64,000 bases of DNA from G963662905 sp963662905 (GCA_963662905.2 CAXXFD010000002.1:868001-932000), one strand, 5' to 3'. Shown: positions 18,601 to 27,514, counted from the stretch's first letter. Notes: generated from the sequence alone by a model not told the origin. Program-made: numbers and translations.

Positions 18601-18833
18601 AAGGTTGCCGGATTACAGGCAATAAAGCATTCGCCGTCCATCAAAAAAATGGAATCGGAAGCAGAATTAAAAAGGGTTTTGTAAAACTCGTCCTTCAGTA
18701 AAAGGCCTTTCGCATCAAAAACTGAAGTACATTGACGCGCTTCTTTCAATTCCTTTACCGCCCGAAGATATTTACCTTCAAGCTCATTATATTTATCCAA
18801 TAAGGCCTTAAATTCCTGCTCTGACTTACTCAT
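15624..18833 (-). CDS. Soluble hybrid sensor kinase with five PAS domains
   Basis: A 1069-residue multi-sensor kinase without membrane helices or signal peptide, so cytoplasmic. After an N-terminal coiled coil there are five PAS modules (beginning near residues 50, 180, 305, 430 and 555), each with the GYSR/GYNR/GFHR-type core and PAC tail. A coiled coil leads to HisKA (FLANMSHEIRTPMNGILGF), a HATPase domain (DTGIGIPDD; GSGLGLAIA) and a C-terminal receiver (LTEDDEASR; phospho-acceptor Asp in LMDVKLP; Lys in ISKPI). No response regulator or output gene is adjacent. Likely senses redox, light or small molecules, but no cofactor-binding residue could be identified. Confidence 0.92.
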   Translation of the reverse strand: MSKSEQEFKALLDKYNELEGKYLRAVKELKEARQCTSVFDAKGLLLKDEFYKTLFNSASDSIFLMDGECFIACNPATLSIYGCAHEDDIIGHTPWEFSPEYQENGMKSKELALKYIRESEKNGGRSFDWIHKRKNGELFEAEISLDRFNLAGKNYIQAIVRDVSFRKNAERAARDMEEKLYAVFNGLVSIPVQGYNEKREVIYWNEASSELYGYSRVEAMGKKLEDLIIPDEMKEAVVKLIDDWHTKNIPIDSEYLVLRNKFNKPVHVYSNHVMIQNANGQKEMFCVDMDVSPLKETEKILMESEERFRLLSDVTFEGIIVHKDGAIIDVNKAFERISGYNRKEVLGESFFQAFRNFDADLTVVKRNMMQGHARPYRIRANRKDGRSIWLEIEGRDIDYKGSLIRIAALRDISEKVRMEIALQNAETQYESVINNSQEGIFVIQNGVFVFANPTITKISGFHREDIEGMPFMDLVFEEDRGMIVERNKKRLMGQDMPSYDFRILDIDGNPKWVHINAARMQWNEQDAVLCFVSDVDDRKKAEIELRNSRKKLLAYIESSPLAIYIFDKKGNYTYVNTAAEKMLGLEKDVLLTKNVRDIFFADDVEKGIKLFEKLLATGKVQTTELRFKQNNDLLSDFITDAVKLSDDEYIAYCQDITGLVNTQRQLREKNEEYQMLNDRLEAQLEEIKNINIKLESAKLKAEESERLKTAFLANMSHEIRTPMNGILGFTKLLQQPELSGEQKKKYIEIIQKSGDRMLNTVNDIIEVSRIETGQVQPVVKAFDICALLREYYDFFKPEADKKKLELKLEKLPGLNADLLSDKGMIESILVNFLKNAIKYTNEGFVFFGCKRNSSELVFYVRDTGIGIPDDRQKAVFDRFIQADIEDKDAREGSGLGLAIASAYAKMLGGRIELTSKVNEGSEFRFFLPLKTAQANLSSTTDDEKPDKQIPQKKLKILLTEDDEASRMHLSIILKGVVSELLIAKNGEDAIKICRERDDLDLVLMDVKLPRMSGYEATRVIKKINPELPVIAQTAYAMAGDRAKALEAGCDDYISKPINKDELLRMINAL

Positions 18834-19034
18834 AGTTCAATTTTCAAAATGACTTTGATAATGGAATTATCGATGTTTCATTTTACGTTGCATAAAGGTA
18901 CAAATAATATTTAAAGCCCAAAATATTTTATCCACTGGTGATTGCGGCGGTTAAGAAATTCATTCTGATTGACATCCAAAACGGAAGCACAAAAAAAACC
19001 GAAAGCTCCCGAATGATGGTATAAAGGCTTTTTA

Positions 19035-19042
19035 TATTTTTG
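19035..19042 (+). promoter_or_regulatory. Candidate -7 box (TATTTTTG) for the beta-galactosidase gene
   Basis: TATTTTTG fits TAnnTTTG and lies 22 bases before the ATG at 19065. No TTG is present at the expected -33 distance, which may indicate activator dependence. Confidence 0.45.
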
Positions 19043-19064
19043 GCTACCAAACCAGGACATCACT

Positions 19065-22000
19065 ATGCGTCATTTTATTACTACATTTCTGGCTCTTTTT
19101 TTGCTTGGGATGAGCCTTCAGGCACAAAGCGTCATCCGGCCCGAATACCAGAACGAAAAAATAAATTCACTGAACAAACTTACGCCACATAGTTGGTATT
19201 TGCCTTATCGCGACAGTCTGAAAGCAATGAATGCCGGCCCGGATTATGACTGCGATAACGTTCTTTTACTCAATGGAATGTGGAAGTTTCATTATTCCAA
19301 AAATCCGGCGCAACGTCCCCTGGAATTTTTTAATGTTGATTTTGATGCAAGCCAATGGGCCAGCATACGCGTTCCGGGCAGCTGGGAGCTTCAGGGCTTT
19401 GATGCACCTATTTATACGGACGTAAGCTACCCATTTCCTGCCAACCCTCCTTTTGTGCCGGAAGATTATAATCCGGTGGGCTCCTATATCCACGAATTTG
19501 AACTGCCTGAAGGCTGGAAAAACAAACGTATTGTACTGCACTTTGGAGGAGTGCGCTCGGCATTTTATCTTTGGATCAACGGCATTAAAGCCGGTTACAG
19601 CCAGGACAGCAAAACGCCTGCTGAATTTGATATAAGCCCCTTTTTGAAGGAAGGAAAAAACAAAATTGCCCTTGAAGTTTACCGCTTCAGCGATGGCAGT
19701 TATCTCGAAGGGCAGGATTACTGGAAAACCAGCGGCATCGAACGCGATGTTTATCTTTATGCAACACCCAAGGTTTTTGTAAACGATTTCCGTATCATAG
19801 CCGAACCCCATAATGACAGTGGCTTTTTACGGATTGATGTTGCTCTGACAAATCAAACCGGAACGCGCAAAAACGGACAAATCCGCTTAGCACTTTTCGA
19901 TAAGGACAGCATTCTTTTCAATAATAGCCAAGCTTATATACTGCGACGTTTGGGAACAGATACCCTGCACTTCAAAACCAAAATACCAAATATTGAAAGC
20001 TGGAATGCAGAAAACCCCAAACTTTACTCGCTTTTGATTAGCCATGCAGATGCAGAAAACAAGCCTTTAGAATTTATCCCACAAAAAGTTGGTTTCCGAA
20101 AAGTTGAAATCAAAAACGGCCTGCTTTGCCTGAACGGCACACCATTGCACATACGGGGTGTGAACCGCCATGAGCATGATGCCTTCAATGGGCGTACTAT
20201 TGGCACGGAATCCATGATTCAGGATATTGAACTTATGAAATCGATGAACATCAATGCCGTGCGTTGCAGCCACTATCCCAATCATCCTTTTTGGTATCAG
20301 CTCTGCGATGCTCATGGAGTTTACCTTATTGACGAAGCCAATATCGAATCGCACGGCATGGGCTATGAGCCTGACAAAGCACTGGCCAACCAACCTTCAT
20401 GGCGACAAGCTTTTATGGACCGCACCATAGCAATGTTCGAACGCGACAAAAACCATCCCTCGGTCATCATTTGGTCGTTGGGCAATGAAAGTGGCGCAGG
20501 GCTGAATTTTATGTCCACTTACAAATGGCTCAAACTGAACGACAGCACACGTCCGGTGCAATCGGAAGATGCCGGGACAGACTGGTACACCGACATTTAC
20601 TGCCCTATGTACGCACGAAGCTGGAAAATTGAACGTTATCTGGAACAAATACAGGAGCGCCCGCTGATCCTCTGCGAATATGCCCATGCCATGGGGAATT
20701 CCTGTGGCAACATCCATGAATATATGGAAATGATGGACGAAAAACGACAGTTTCAGGGAGGCTTTATATGGGATTGGGTTGATCAGACTTTCTTAAAAAC
20801 CAATGATTACGGCGACACTATATTCGCATATGGCGGCGATATGGGCTTTGCCGGCGTGGTGAATGACAGCAATTTCTGCGCCAACGGCCTGGTAGATCCG
20901 CTTCGCAGGCCGCATCCGCATGCCCGCGAAGTGAGCAAGGTTTATGAACCTGTACGCATTAAAAGCCTGCCGCAGCAGCCGGGCGCTTTAAAAATCTCCA
21001 ACCTTTATGATTTCAGCAGCCTGGATGATGCGGTTTTCACATGGATGATTATGGAAAACGGAAAATTATATCAATTGCCCAACAATCTGATCATCCCCCT
21101 TAAAGCACATCAGGACACAATCATACAATTGGATATTCCGGAATTAACCGATCATGGAAAAGAGTATTTCCTCAACATCTATGCCTCAAAGAAGGGCGGA
21201 TCGGCTATTGAGCGGCAGATTATCGGCTCAGCACAATTTGCCCTGAACATCCCGCAAAGCAGAAGATTGGCCATAAACGAAAAAGCAATTATTGAAAACG
21301 ATGCATTACAAAGCAGGCTGATCAATGGACGCACCGAAATCAGTATCAACAAAAGAAATGCTTCAATTGAATCCATCCGCATCGATGGCAAAGAATTCCT
21401 GCACAGCCCTTTGCGTATGGATTTTTGGCGGCCACCCACTGATAATGACCTTGGAAACGGCATGCCGCATCGTGCAGCAATCTGGAAAAACATTTCAGGA
21501 GAAAAGCCCGGCTTTAAGTATTTTACGATCAATGAACACGATAAATGCATCAACATATACGCAGGATTCCATGATCAAGCCGTTAGCTATAACATTTGCT
21601 GTACAGCACTGGAAAACAGCAATATTCGCATCGGAATCAATATCGAAATTACAGATTCGCTTCCTGATATTCCTGCAATTGGCATGCAGGGGCGCCTGGC
21701 ATTTGCAGCGGATGAGCTTGCATGGTATGGCCGCGGACCGCACGAATCATATGCCGATCGGAAAACAAGTGCTTTTGTGGAGCACTATAAAATGCCGGCC
21801 GATGAAGCTTATCACGCCTATCCCCGTCCGCAGGAAACCGGAAACCGGACAGATGTGCGCTGGTTTCAATTAAGCAATAAAAGCGGTGCTGGAATAATTT
21901 TTAAAGGCGAACCCTTGCTGAATTTCAGTCTATGGCCTTTTGCCCCGGAGGAACCGGAACATCAATCCGGCACTCAAAAGCATGGCGGAAGCATCAAAAA

Positions 22001-22145
22001 AGACGGGTATTTTACGCTCAATATTGATGCCGCACAAATGGGCGTGGGCGGAGACAACAGCTGGGGCGCACCGGTTCATCCCGAATACAGGCTTACTGAT
22101 AAATCCTGGAAATTCAGTTTTATTATAGCCCCTGCGGATCTATAA
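19065..22145 (+). CDS. Secreted GH2 beta-galactosidase (LacZ-like)
   Basis: A 1026-residue glycoside hydrolase family 2 enzyme with a signal peptide (MRHFITTFLALFLLGMSLQAQ), so periplasmic or outer. It has the LacZ layout: jelly-roll sugar-binding domain, Ig-like domains, TIM barrel and C-terminal beta-galactosidase small-chain domain. The acid/base is E475 in WSLGNESGAG and the nucleophile is E538 in ILCEYAHAMGN. Other landmarks are RGVNRHEHD and the late YGRGPHESYADR. It cleaves terminal beta-galactosides; which polysaccharide it serves is unclear, since no SusC/SusD pair or other glycosidases are next to it. Confidence 0.95.
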   Translation: MRHFITTFLALFLLGMSLQAQSVIRPEYQNEKINSLNKLTPHSWYLPYRDSLKAMNAGPDYDCDNVLLLNGMWKFHYSKNPAQRPLEFFNVDFDASQWASIRVPGSWELQGFDAPIYTDVSYPFPANPPFVPEDYNPVGSYIHEFELPEGWKNKRIVLHFGGVRSAFYLWINGIKAGYSQDSKTPAEFDISPFLKEGKNKIALEVYRFSDGSYLEGQDYWKTSGIERDVYLYATPKVFVNDFRIIAEPHNDSGFLRIDVALTNQTGTRKNGQIRLALFDKDSILFNNSQAYILRRLGTDTLHFKTKIPNIESWNAENPKLYSLLISHADAENKPLEFIPQKVGFRKVEIKNGLLCLNGTPLHIRGVNRHEHDAFNGRTIGTESMIQDIELMKSMNINAVRCSHYPNHPFWYQLCDAHGVYLIDEANIESHGMGYEPDKALANQPSWRQAFMDRTIAMFERDKNHPSVIIWSLGNESGAGLNFMSTYKWLKLNDSTRPVQSEDAGTDWYTDIYCPMYARSWKIERYLEQIQERPLILCEYAHAMGNSCGNIHEYMEMMDEKRQFQGGFIWDWVDQTFLKTNDYGDTIFAYGGDMGFAGVVNDSNFCANGLVDPLRRPHPHAREVSKVYEPVRIKSLPQQPGALKISNLYDFSSLDDAVFTWMIMENGKLYQLPNNLIIPLKAHQDTIIQLDIPELTDHGKEYFLNIYASKKGGSAIERQIIGSAQFALNIPQSRRLAINEKAIIENDALQSRLINGRTEISINKRNASIESIRIDGKEFLHSPLRMDFWRPPTDNDLGNGMPHRAAIWKNISGEKPGFKYFTINEHDKCINIYAGFHDQAVSYNICCTALENSNIRIGINIEITDSLPDIPAIGMQGRLAFAADELAWYGRGPHESYADRKTSAFVEHYKMPADEAYHAYPRPQETGNRTDVRWFQLSNKSGAGIIFKGEPLLNFSLWPFAPEEPEHQSGTQKHGGSIKKDGYFTLNIDAAQMGVGGDNSWGAPVHPEYRLTDKSWKFSFIIAPADL

Positions 22146-22159
22146 ACAAATACTATAGC

Positions 22160-22167
22160 TACCTTTG
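22160..22167 (+). promoter_or_regulatory. Candidate -7 box (TACCTTTG) for the HAD gene
   Basis: TACCTTTG fits TAnnTTTG and lies 20 bases before the ATG at 22188, in the 42-base gap after the beta-galactosidase gene, so the HAD gene may have its own promoter. Confidence 0.45.
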
Positions 22168-22187
22168 CATTACTCAACATTAGTAAA

Positions 22188-23012
22188 ATGTCACGTATAG
22201 CACTGATTTTCGATTTTGACGATACACTCACCCACGACTCAACCTCTCAGTTCCTTGAATATCTCGGAGTAGATGCAGAAAAGTTCTGGAAAGAACGCGT
22301 TCAGCCCTTAGACAATCAGGATTGGGATCCGATACCCGCGTATATGTTTCAACTGCTCGAACTGAGCAAGGAGCTTGACCGGCCAATCAGCCGCGAACAG
22401 CTTATTGGTTTTGGGAAAAAGCTGAAATTCCATAAAGGTGTTACGCGTTTGTTCTCACGTTTAAAAACTGATTTAAAGAAAAATTTCCCGGATATCAGCC
22501 TTGAATTTTATATTATTTCCAGCGGTATTGGAGAAATTATACGAAACTGCCGGATTGCGCCTTTTTTCACGGAATGCTGGGGCAGCGAATTTCATTATGA
22601 TGCCCAGGGCAATATCCTTTTCCCAAAAAAAGTAATCTCCTTCACAGACAAAACGCGTTATATTTTTCAGATATCCAAAGGAATAATCGGAGAGAAAGCC
22701 ATATCAAACCCATTTGGTGTAAATGAAAAAATTGCATATAAAGATTATCGTATAAAAATTGAAAATATGGTTTTCGTAGGCGATGGTCTCACGGATATCC
22801 CCTGTTTCAGTCTGATAAAACGTTATAACGGGATTGCATTTGCAGTGTATGACCCAAAAAAACAAGACCGTTGGGGCAAGGCGTGGGATTTCATTGAAGA
22901 CGGCAGGGTGAGCAGTTTGTATTCGGCCAATTACAGTGCTGGTTCCGACCTCTCCAACAGTTTGCAAATGGCCATCGGCAGTATTGCACGCAGAATCACA
23001 GAAGGCAAATAA
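22188..23012 (+). CDS. HAD-family phosphatase-like hydrolase
   Basis: A 274-residue haloacid dehalogenase superfamily protein. Motif I is FDFDDTLT near the N-terminus, containing the nucleophile and acid Asp; motif II is the ISSG region; motif IV is VFVGDGLTDIPCF. The cap between motifs I and II is long. Substrate is unknown; similar proteins dephosphorylate small phosphomonoesters such as phosphoserine. No signal peptide. It follows the beta-galactosidase gene but nothing ties them functionally. A bidirectional hairpin terminator at 23013-23048 follows. Confidence 0.85.
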   Translation: MSRIALIFDFDDTLTHDSTSQFLEYLGVDAEKFWKERVQPLDNQDWDPIPAYMFQLLELSKELDRPISREQLIGFGKKLKFHKGVTRLFSRLKTDLKKNFPDISLEFYIISSGIGEIIRNCRIAPFFTECWGSEFHYDAQGNILFPKKVISFTDKTRYIFQISKGIIGEKAISNPFGVNEKIAYKDYRIKIENMVFVGDGLTDIPCFSLIKRYNGIAFAVYDPKKQDRWGKAWDFIEDGRVSSLYSANYSAGSDLSNSLQMAIGSIARRITEGK

Positions 23013-23048
23013 AAAAAGGCCGGAATCCAAAAGTCATCCAGCCTTTTT
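23013..23048. terminator. Bidirectional terminator between HAD and DUF4837 genes
   Basis: AAAAAGGCCGG and CCAGCCTTTTT pair with one mismatch around a 14-base loop, with A-runs on one side and T-runs on the other. It can serve the rightward HAD gene and the leftward DUF4837 gene. Confidence 0.75.
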
Positions 23049-23064
23049 AAATTGATTGCTTTTC

Positions 23065-24090
23065 TTATTCTTCCGAGAAAACCACACTCTTCATCATGGC
23101 TTCCACCTGACGGAGATACACGGCTTTTTTGTTGTTCGGATTATAGATAAACCCTTCCATTGTAACGACTTCCTGGCGATTAGGGTTAACAAAAGTATAG
23201 CTCAGGAAAGGACCTCCCATAAAATCGCCTTCCAGTTCCCAAAGGCCCTGTGTTTCCAATGCATAGCCATCGATCAGGTCGCTGGTTTCGTTAAATACCG
23301 GAGGGATTACCTTTGTAGCCGTTTTAACATAAGAGCTTTCACTGGGACCTGAAACATACTCCTTGCAAACAGAATCGCGTACAGCGATGATATGGTCCGG
23401 ATTAAATGCGTTAGTATCGGTATAAGGATAAGTATAAATCATAAAATTGACCTGCAAATCCTGACTTGCTTTGCTAACGCTCTGACGAAGCCATGCGAAA
23501 TCTTTGCCTTCTTTAACTACCTGGAAACCGGCAGGCAACAAAAGCTTTATGCCGAATTTCTTTGCCAGTTTCTGCGACATCATCACATCTTCGCCCAATT
23601 TCAGGGTTTTCTGTGTGCGCTCGATTTCCAGATCATCAAACATTTTCAGGAACGCCTCTTTATATTCGTTAAAAAGCAGAAAAAATTCTTCCTGATCTTT
23701 GGCATTGATTTTCACAACACGCTGTGGTATCGACCATAAGTCTTCTTTGGTTTCGATAAATGATTTGGAAAGTTTCGGATCGATATTCGCTATAAAAATA
23801 TTATGGTGCTTTTTCAGGATCTTCGTTGAATTAAACTGTGGTTCACTGGTAAATGCCAGGCTAAAAAGCGGCTCGGGCTGTGGCAGGTCATCGCGCAGGC
23901 TGCCGAAAAAATCAGTTAAAGCCTCTCCAATCTCACCGCGCCACATCACATCCGTATTGGTAACAACCAGTATTTCATTGGTTTTTCCTCCGGAATGATC
24001 GGAGCCTCCGCTTTTGGAGTTGCTAATGGTACATGAGCTAATGATAAATATCAAAGACAAAAAGCTGAAAAAGGAAATTAATCTGTACAT
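23065..24090 (-). CDS. DUF4837 family lipoprotein
   Basis: A 341-residue lipoprotein with a lipobox ending in Cys20 (FIISSC). The segments NEILVVTNTDVMW, PQPEPLFSLAF and HHNIFIANI match the Bacteroidota DUF4837 family, which has no assigned activity. The residues after the Cys are not acidic, so the surface-export signal is absent and a periplasm-facing location is likely. It sits 11 bases after the MltD-like transglycosylase gene on the same strand, consistent with a role around the cell wall. Confidence 0.85.
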   Translation of the reverse strand: MYRLISFFSFLSLIFIISSCTISNSKSGGSDHSGGKTNEILVVTNTDVMWRGEIGEALTDFFGSLRDDLPQPEPLFSLAFTSEPQFNSTKILKKHHNIFIANIDPKLSKSFIETKEDLWSIPQRVVKINAKDQEEFFLLFNEYKEAFLKMFDDLEIERTQKTLKLGEDVMMSQKLAKKFGIKLLLPAGFQVVKEGKDFAWLRQSVSKASQDLQVNFMIYTYPYTDTNAFNPDHIIAVRDSVCKEYVSGPSESSYVKTATKVIPPVFNETSDLIDGYALETQGLWELEGDFMGGPFLSYTFVNPNRQEVVTMEGFIYNPNNKKAVYLRQVEAMMKSVVFSEE

Positions 24091-24101
24091 GACTCTTTTT
24101 T

Positions 24102-25829
24102 TTAGGTTTGCGGTATTGAGATTTTAATAATTTGTCCGGGTTTTAGTTTACTCCTTCGGTTCATATTATTGATGGCTTTCAGATTATCCACCGATACGCC
24201 ATCATATTTTTTAGCTATATCCCAAAGTGTATCGCCTTTTTGCACTTCATAGCTGATGATTTTGTGTTTGGACGGATCGATTTTGACTTCAGGGTCTTTA
24301 ACCACCAGGCTTTGCCCTTTTTGAATCGTATTCGATTTTAGTCCGTTCCAGTTTTTGAGTTCATCAACACTCGTGCCGTATTTTTTGGCGATGCTGCTCA
24401 GGCTTTCGCCATTACTTACAATATGCGTGCCGCTCTTTGATTTTGTGCCCTGTTTTTTTGATTCTGTTTTGCCCCAATATCCCGGAGATGGAAAAACCAC
24501 CAGTTTCTGCCCCGGATAGATACGCGTTGACCGCATATTGTTCCATTTTTTCAGCGACGAAACAGACACATGGTATTTTCGGGCAATCAGACCCAGATTT
24601 TCACCGCTTTTTACAATATGCACTTGCCTTTCCTGAGCTTTTTTAATTTCAGCTAAAACCTGCTCGCGTTTGATTCCGCTGCGGGTTTTATAATGGAAAA
24701 TACTATCCTGGTTATTAAGAAATCTGCTCATCTTGGCTCGTGGCAAACGCAGCACATAGCTTTTCTTTTCCGTAGCCGGGATGATGTCCTGACGATAAGC
24801 CGGATTAAGCAATTGCAGGATGTCCATGGGAATATCCAGTACAGCAGAAACCTGCTCCAGATGCAGGGCTTCATTGACATAAACCGTATCTGTTTCATAG
24901 TAAACGATATCGGGCGCAATGGGATAAATATTATGTTCCTTATGGTAATGCATCACATAATTAACTGCGATGAAAGCAGGTACGTAACCGCGGGTTTCCT
25001 TGGGTAAATAAGGCCATACCGCCCAGTAATTTTTTGTTCCTCCAGCCCTGCGCACAGCTTTATTCACATTGCCCGCACCGCTATTGTAAGCCGCCAGCGC
25101 CAATGACCAGTCATCATAAATTTCGTACAAATCGCGCAAATGGCGGCAAGCAGCATCCGTAGCTTTGAGCGGATCATTACGGTCATCTACCAGGCTGGTA
25201 ACTTTCAGGCCGTACATTTTGCCTGTATAATACATAAACTGCCACAAACCTTTGGCGCCTGCCCAACTACGGGCACGGGGGTTCAATGCCGATTCCACTA
25301 CGGCCAGATATTTGATTTCCAAAGGCATATCGTATTTATCCAGTGTCTCTTCAAAAAGCGGAAAATAAAGCTCTGCCAAACCCAGCAAGCGGCCTGTAAG
25401 CTCGCGGCGGTTTTTGCTGTAGAGATCAATATAATTATCGACCACTTTATTATATGCCAGTTCAATTGGCGTTTCTGCATTCAGCGCTTCGATACGCGCA
25501 TTCAAAACAGAATCCGGAAAATCAGGGATTTCATTGGCTTCATAACCATAGATATTCAACTCATTGGTATCGGTTTTCAAGGTATCAAAGCGATAAACCA
25601 TGGCAATACTCATACTGTCAAGCATCTCGAGCAAACGGGAATCTCTCTTCAGTATAAAACCCTCGGGCAAGGTATCAAAACGAAATGCCATCAAATCACT
25701 TTCCTGTACACTGATATTCAGAGTACTGTCGGGAATGCTGTCCAAATGGGCAAAAAGTGATTGCGTAAAAGGAAAATAAAAAAGAAAAAGAGCGGTTATT
25801 CTTAAAATTAATTTTTTTGTCAATCTCAT
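24102..25829 (-). CDS. MltD-like membrane-bound lytic transglycosylase with three LysM repeats
   Basis: A 575-residue exported enzyme; I place the start at 25829, giving a signal-anchor-like N-terminus (MRLTKKLILRITALFLFYF), rather than at 25919. A transglycosylase SLT domain spans roughly residues 165-310, with catalytic Glu in LAVVESALNPRARS, then GAKGLWQFM and ALAAYNSGAGNV. Three LysM repeats follow (HIVKSGENLG, HIVSNGESLS, YEVQKGDTLW) that bind peptidoglycan. It cleaves the glycan backbone of the cell wall to 1,6-anhydromuropeptides. Co-transcribed with the DUF4837 lipoprotein. Confidence 0.93.
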   Translation of the reverse strand: MRLTKKLILRITALFLFYFPFTQSLFAHLDSIPDSTLNISVQESDLMAFRFDTLPEGFILKRDSRLLEMLDSMSIAMVYRFDTLKTDTNELNIYGYEANEIPDFPDSVLNARIEALNAETPIELAYNKVVDNYIDLYSKNRRELTGRLLGLAELYFPLFEETLDKYDMPLEIKYLAVVESALNPRARSWAGAKGLWQFMYYTGKMYGLKVTSLVDDRNDPLKATDAACRHLRDLYEIYDDWSLALAAYNSGAGNVNKAVRRAGGTKNYWAVWPYLPKETRGYVPAFIAVNYVMHYHKEHNIYPIAPDIVYYETDTVYVNEALHLEQVSAVLDIPMDILQLLNPAYRQDIIPATEKKSYVLRLPRAKMSRFLNNQDSIFHYKTRSGIKREQVLAEIKKAQERQVHIVKSGENLGLIARKYHVSVSSLKKWNNMRSTRIYPGQKLVVFPSPGYWGKTESKKQGTKSKSGTHIVSNGESLSSIAKKYGTSVDELKNWNGLKSNTIQKGQSLVVKDPEVKIDPSKHKIISYEVQKGDTLWDIAKKYDGVSVDNLKAINNMNRRSKLKPGQIIKISIPQT

Positions 25830-25866
25830 AAATGTAAAAATTCTATCTGGATTTGAAATGAAGGCG

Positions 25867-25874
25867 CAAAAATA
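25867..25874 (-). promoter_or_regulatory. Candidate -7 box (TATTTTTG) for the MltD operon
   Basis: On the minus strand the bases read TATTTTTG, matching TAnnTTTG, 37 bases upstream of the chosen start at 25829. This also argues against the longer start at 25919. Confidence 0.5.
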
Positions 25875-25987
25875 CAAGAATCTGCATGGAATAGCCAGAA
25901 GAAAATTTATTTCCGCCACTTTTCTATGCTTACGAAATATATCCGGGAAAATGCCGTATTGTTTTATAAGACTTCGTTCTATAATTA

Positions 25988-26018
25988 TTGTATAAAGATA
26001 AACAACTTATTAATTTTG
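25988..26018 (+). promoter_or_regulatory. Bacteroidota promoter for the acetyl-CoA hydrolase/transferase gene
   Basis: TTG at 25988-25990, a 20-base spacer and TAATTTTG at 26011-26018 give the standard TTG/TAnnTTTG architecture, 39 bases upstream of the ATG at 26058. Confidence 0.65.
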
Positions 26019-26057
26019 CCTGCGAAACTTAATCTCACTCACTAAAATAAACTCATT

Positions 26058-27350
26058 ATGTACACTGCTAAAACTGCCGAAGAAGCTGTAAAAGTGATCC
26101 AAAGCGGCGACCGGGTATTCATCCACAGCGTTGCCCTGGCTCCAAAAATCCTGATCGACGCCATGGTTGGCCGTTCAGGTGAACTCAAAGATGTGAACAT
26201 CCTCCACATCCACACCGAAGGAGCTGCACCCTACACAGAAGAACAATATGACGGGATTTTCCATCTTGACTCCTATTTTGTGGGGCACAATGTGCGCGAA
26301 GCAACACAGGCCGGGCGTGCGGATTATATCCCTGTTTTCCTGAGCGAAACACCACGTCTTATCCGCGAAGGTTATCTACCGATAGATGTTGCCATGATTC
26401 AGGTAAGCCCTCCCGACAAATTTGGATATGTTTCCATTGGAACTTCAGTTGACTGCTCCCTGGCCGCACTTCAGGAAGCCAAACACGTAATTGCCGTAGT
26501 AAACAAGCATGTTCCACGCACCTGGGGCGATGCCATCATCCATATGCGCCAAATCGATACTTTTGTGGAGCACGACAGCCCGCTGATCGAAGCCAGCTTC
26601 CCGGAACCATCAGAAGTAGAATTCCAGATTGGGAAAAACTGTGCCGAGCTGATCGAAAACGGCGCTACCCTGCAAATGGGCATCGGCGCTATTCCAAATG
26701 CGGTGCTGGCATCACTCACCAACCACAAACATTTGGGCGTTCACACCGAGATGTTCTCCGATGGACTTATACCGCTAATCGAAAACGGCACGGTTGACAA
26801 CAGCCGCAAAAAACTCGATATAGGCAAAACTGTGGCCTCTTTTCTGATGGGAACAACAAAAACCTACGATTTTGTTGATGACAACCCCGGTGTGGCCATG
26901 ATGGATGTTGCCTATGTAAATGCCGTTGCCACCATTCGCCAGAACCCAAAAGTTACGGCCATCAATTCGGCCATTGAAGTGGACCTCACCGGACAGGTTT
27001 GCTCCGACTCAATTGGCTGTAAGCATTATTCAGGTGTTGGCGGACAGATTGACTTTATCCGTGGTGCAGGTTATTCAGAAGGAGGCAAGCCCATTATTGC
27101 TATTCCATCAACTACAAAAAACGGCAAATTCTCGAAAATCAGCCCCATGCTGAAAACCGGTGCCGGTGTTGTAACCACACGTGCCAATATGCACTATATC
27201 GTAACGGAATACGGTGCTGCCGACCTCTATGGCAAAAACCTGCAGCAGCGTGCCCGCGCCCTGATCAATATCGCCCATCCAAACCACCGCGAATCGCTGG
27301 AAAAAGCAGCTTTTGAACGCTTTGGCGCGCATTTTTTGAGGGTGAAATAA
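26058..27350 (+). CDS. Acetyl-CoA hydrolase/transferase family protein
   Basis: A 430-residue family I CoA-transferase-like enzyme, closest in look to 4-hydroxybutyrate or acetate CoA-transferases. Hallmarks are the VSPPDKFGYVSIG segment, the GIGAIPNAVL loop and the catalytic Glu at E231 in HTEMFSDG, which forms the glutamyl-CoA intermediate. The C-terminal VVTTRANMHYIVTEYG region is intact. It moves CoA between carboxylic acids, for example in acetate or butyrate formation or reuse. The exact acceptor cannot be read from the sequence. Monocistronic, with its own promoter and terminator. Confidence 0.9.
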   Translation: MYTAKTAEEAVKVIQSGDRVFIHSVALAPKILIDAMVGRSGELKDVNILHIHTEGAAPYTEEQYDGIFHLDSYFVGHNVREATQAGRADYIPVFLSETPRLIREGYLPIDVAMIQVSPPDKFGYVSIGTSVDCSLAALQEAKHVIAVVNKHVPRTWGDAIIHMRQIDTFVEHDSPLIEASFPEPSEVEFQIGKNCAELIENGATLQMGIGAIPNAVLASLTNHKHLGVHTEMFSDGLIPLIENGTVDNSRKKLDIGKTVASFLMGTTKTYDFVDDNPGVAMMDVAYVNAVATIRQNPKVTAINSAIEVDLTGQVCSDSIGCKHYSGVGGQIDFIRGAGYSEGGKPIIAIPSTTKNGKFSKISPMLKTGAGVVTTRANMHYIVTEYGAADLYGKNLQQRARALINIAHPNHRESLEKAAFERFGAHFLRVK

Positions 27351-27374
27351 TTTTCGTTTCCGAAAACAATATTG

Positions 27375-27404
27375 AAAAGGCTGCCTTTGTAGGTGGCCTT
27401 TTTT
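27375..27404 (+). terminator. Intrinsic terminator after the CoA-transferase gene
   Basis: AAAAGGC (27375-27381) pairs with GCCTTTT (27396-27402), with an inner CC/GG pair, followed by T-rich sequence. Located 25 bases after the stop codon. Confidence 0.75.
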
Positions 27405-27474
27405 GTTCTGTGTCATCAACACCATATCAACACCGATGCAATAGCGTTGCCCTGTGGTTGCAGCAATGGATCAA

Positions 27475-27507
27475 ATTCATCGGATGACCTGGAGTCATTC
27501 GATGAAT
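27475..27507. repeat. 14-bp hairpin after the CHAT gene
   Basis: ATTCATCGGATGAC (27475-27488) and GTCATTCGATGAAT (27494-27507) pair along 14 positions, with one G-T wobble, around the loop CTGGA. It begins 7 bases downstream of the CHAT stop (27515). It lacks a strong T-run and resembles an intergenic repeat rather than a standard terminator. Confidence 0.7.
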
Positions 27508-27514
27508 AGAGCTA

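Noticed and set aside
25140..25760. 206-residue open frame on the plus strand
   Set aside because: It is antisense to the MltD-like gene, whose SLT and LysM motifs are clear.
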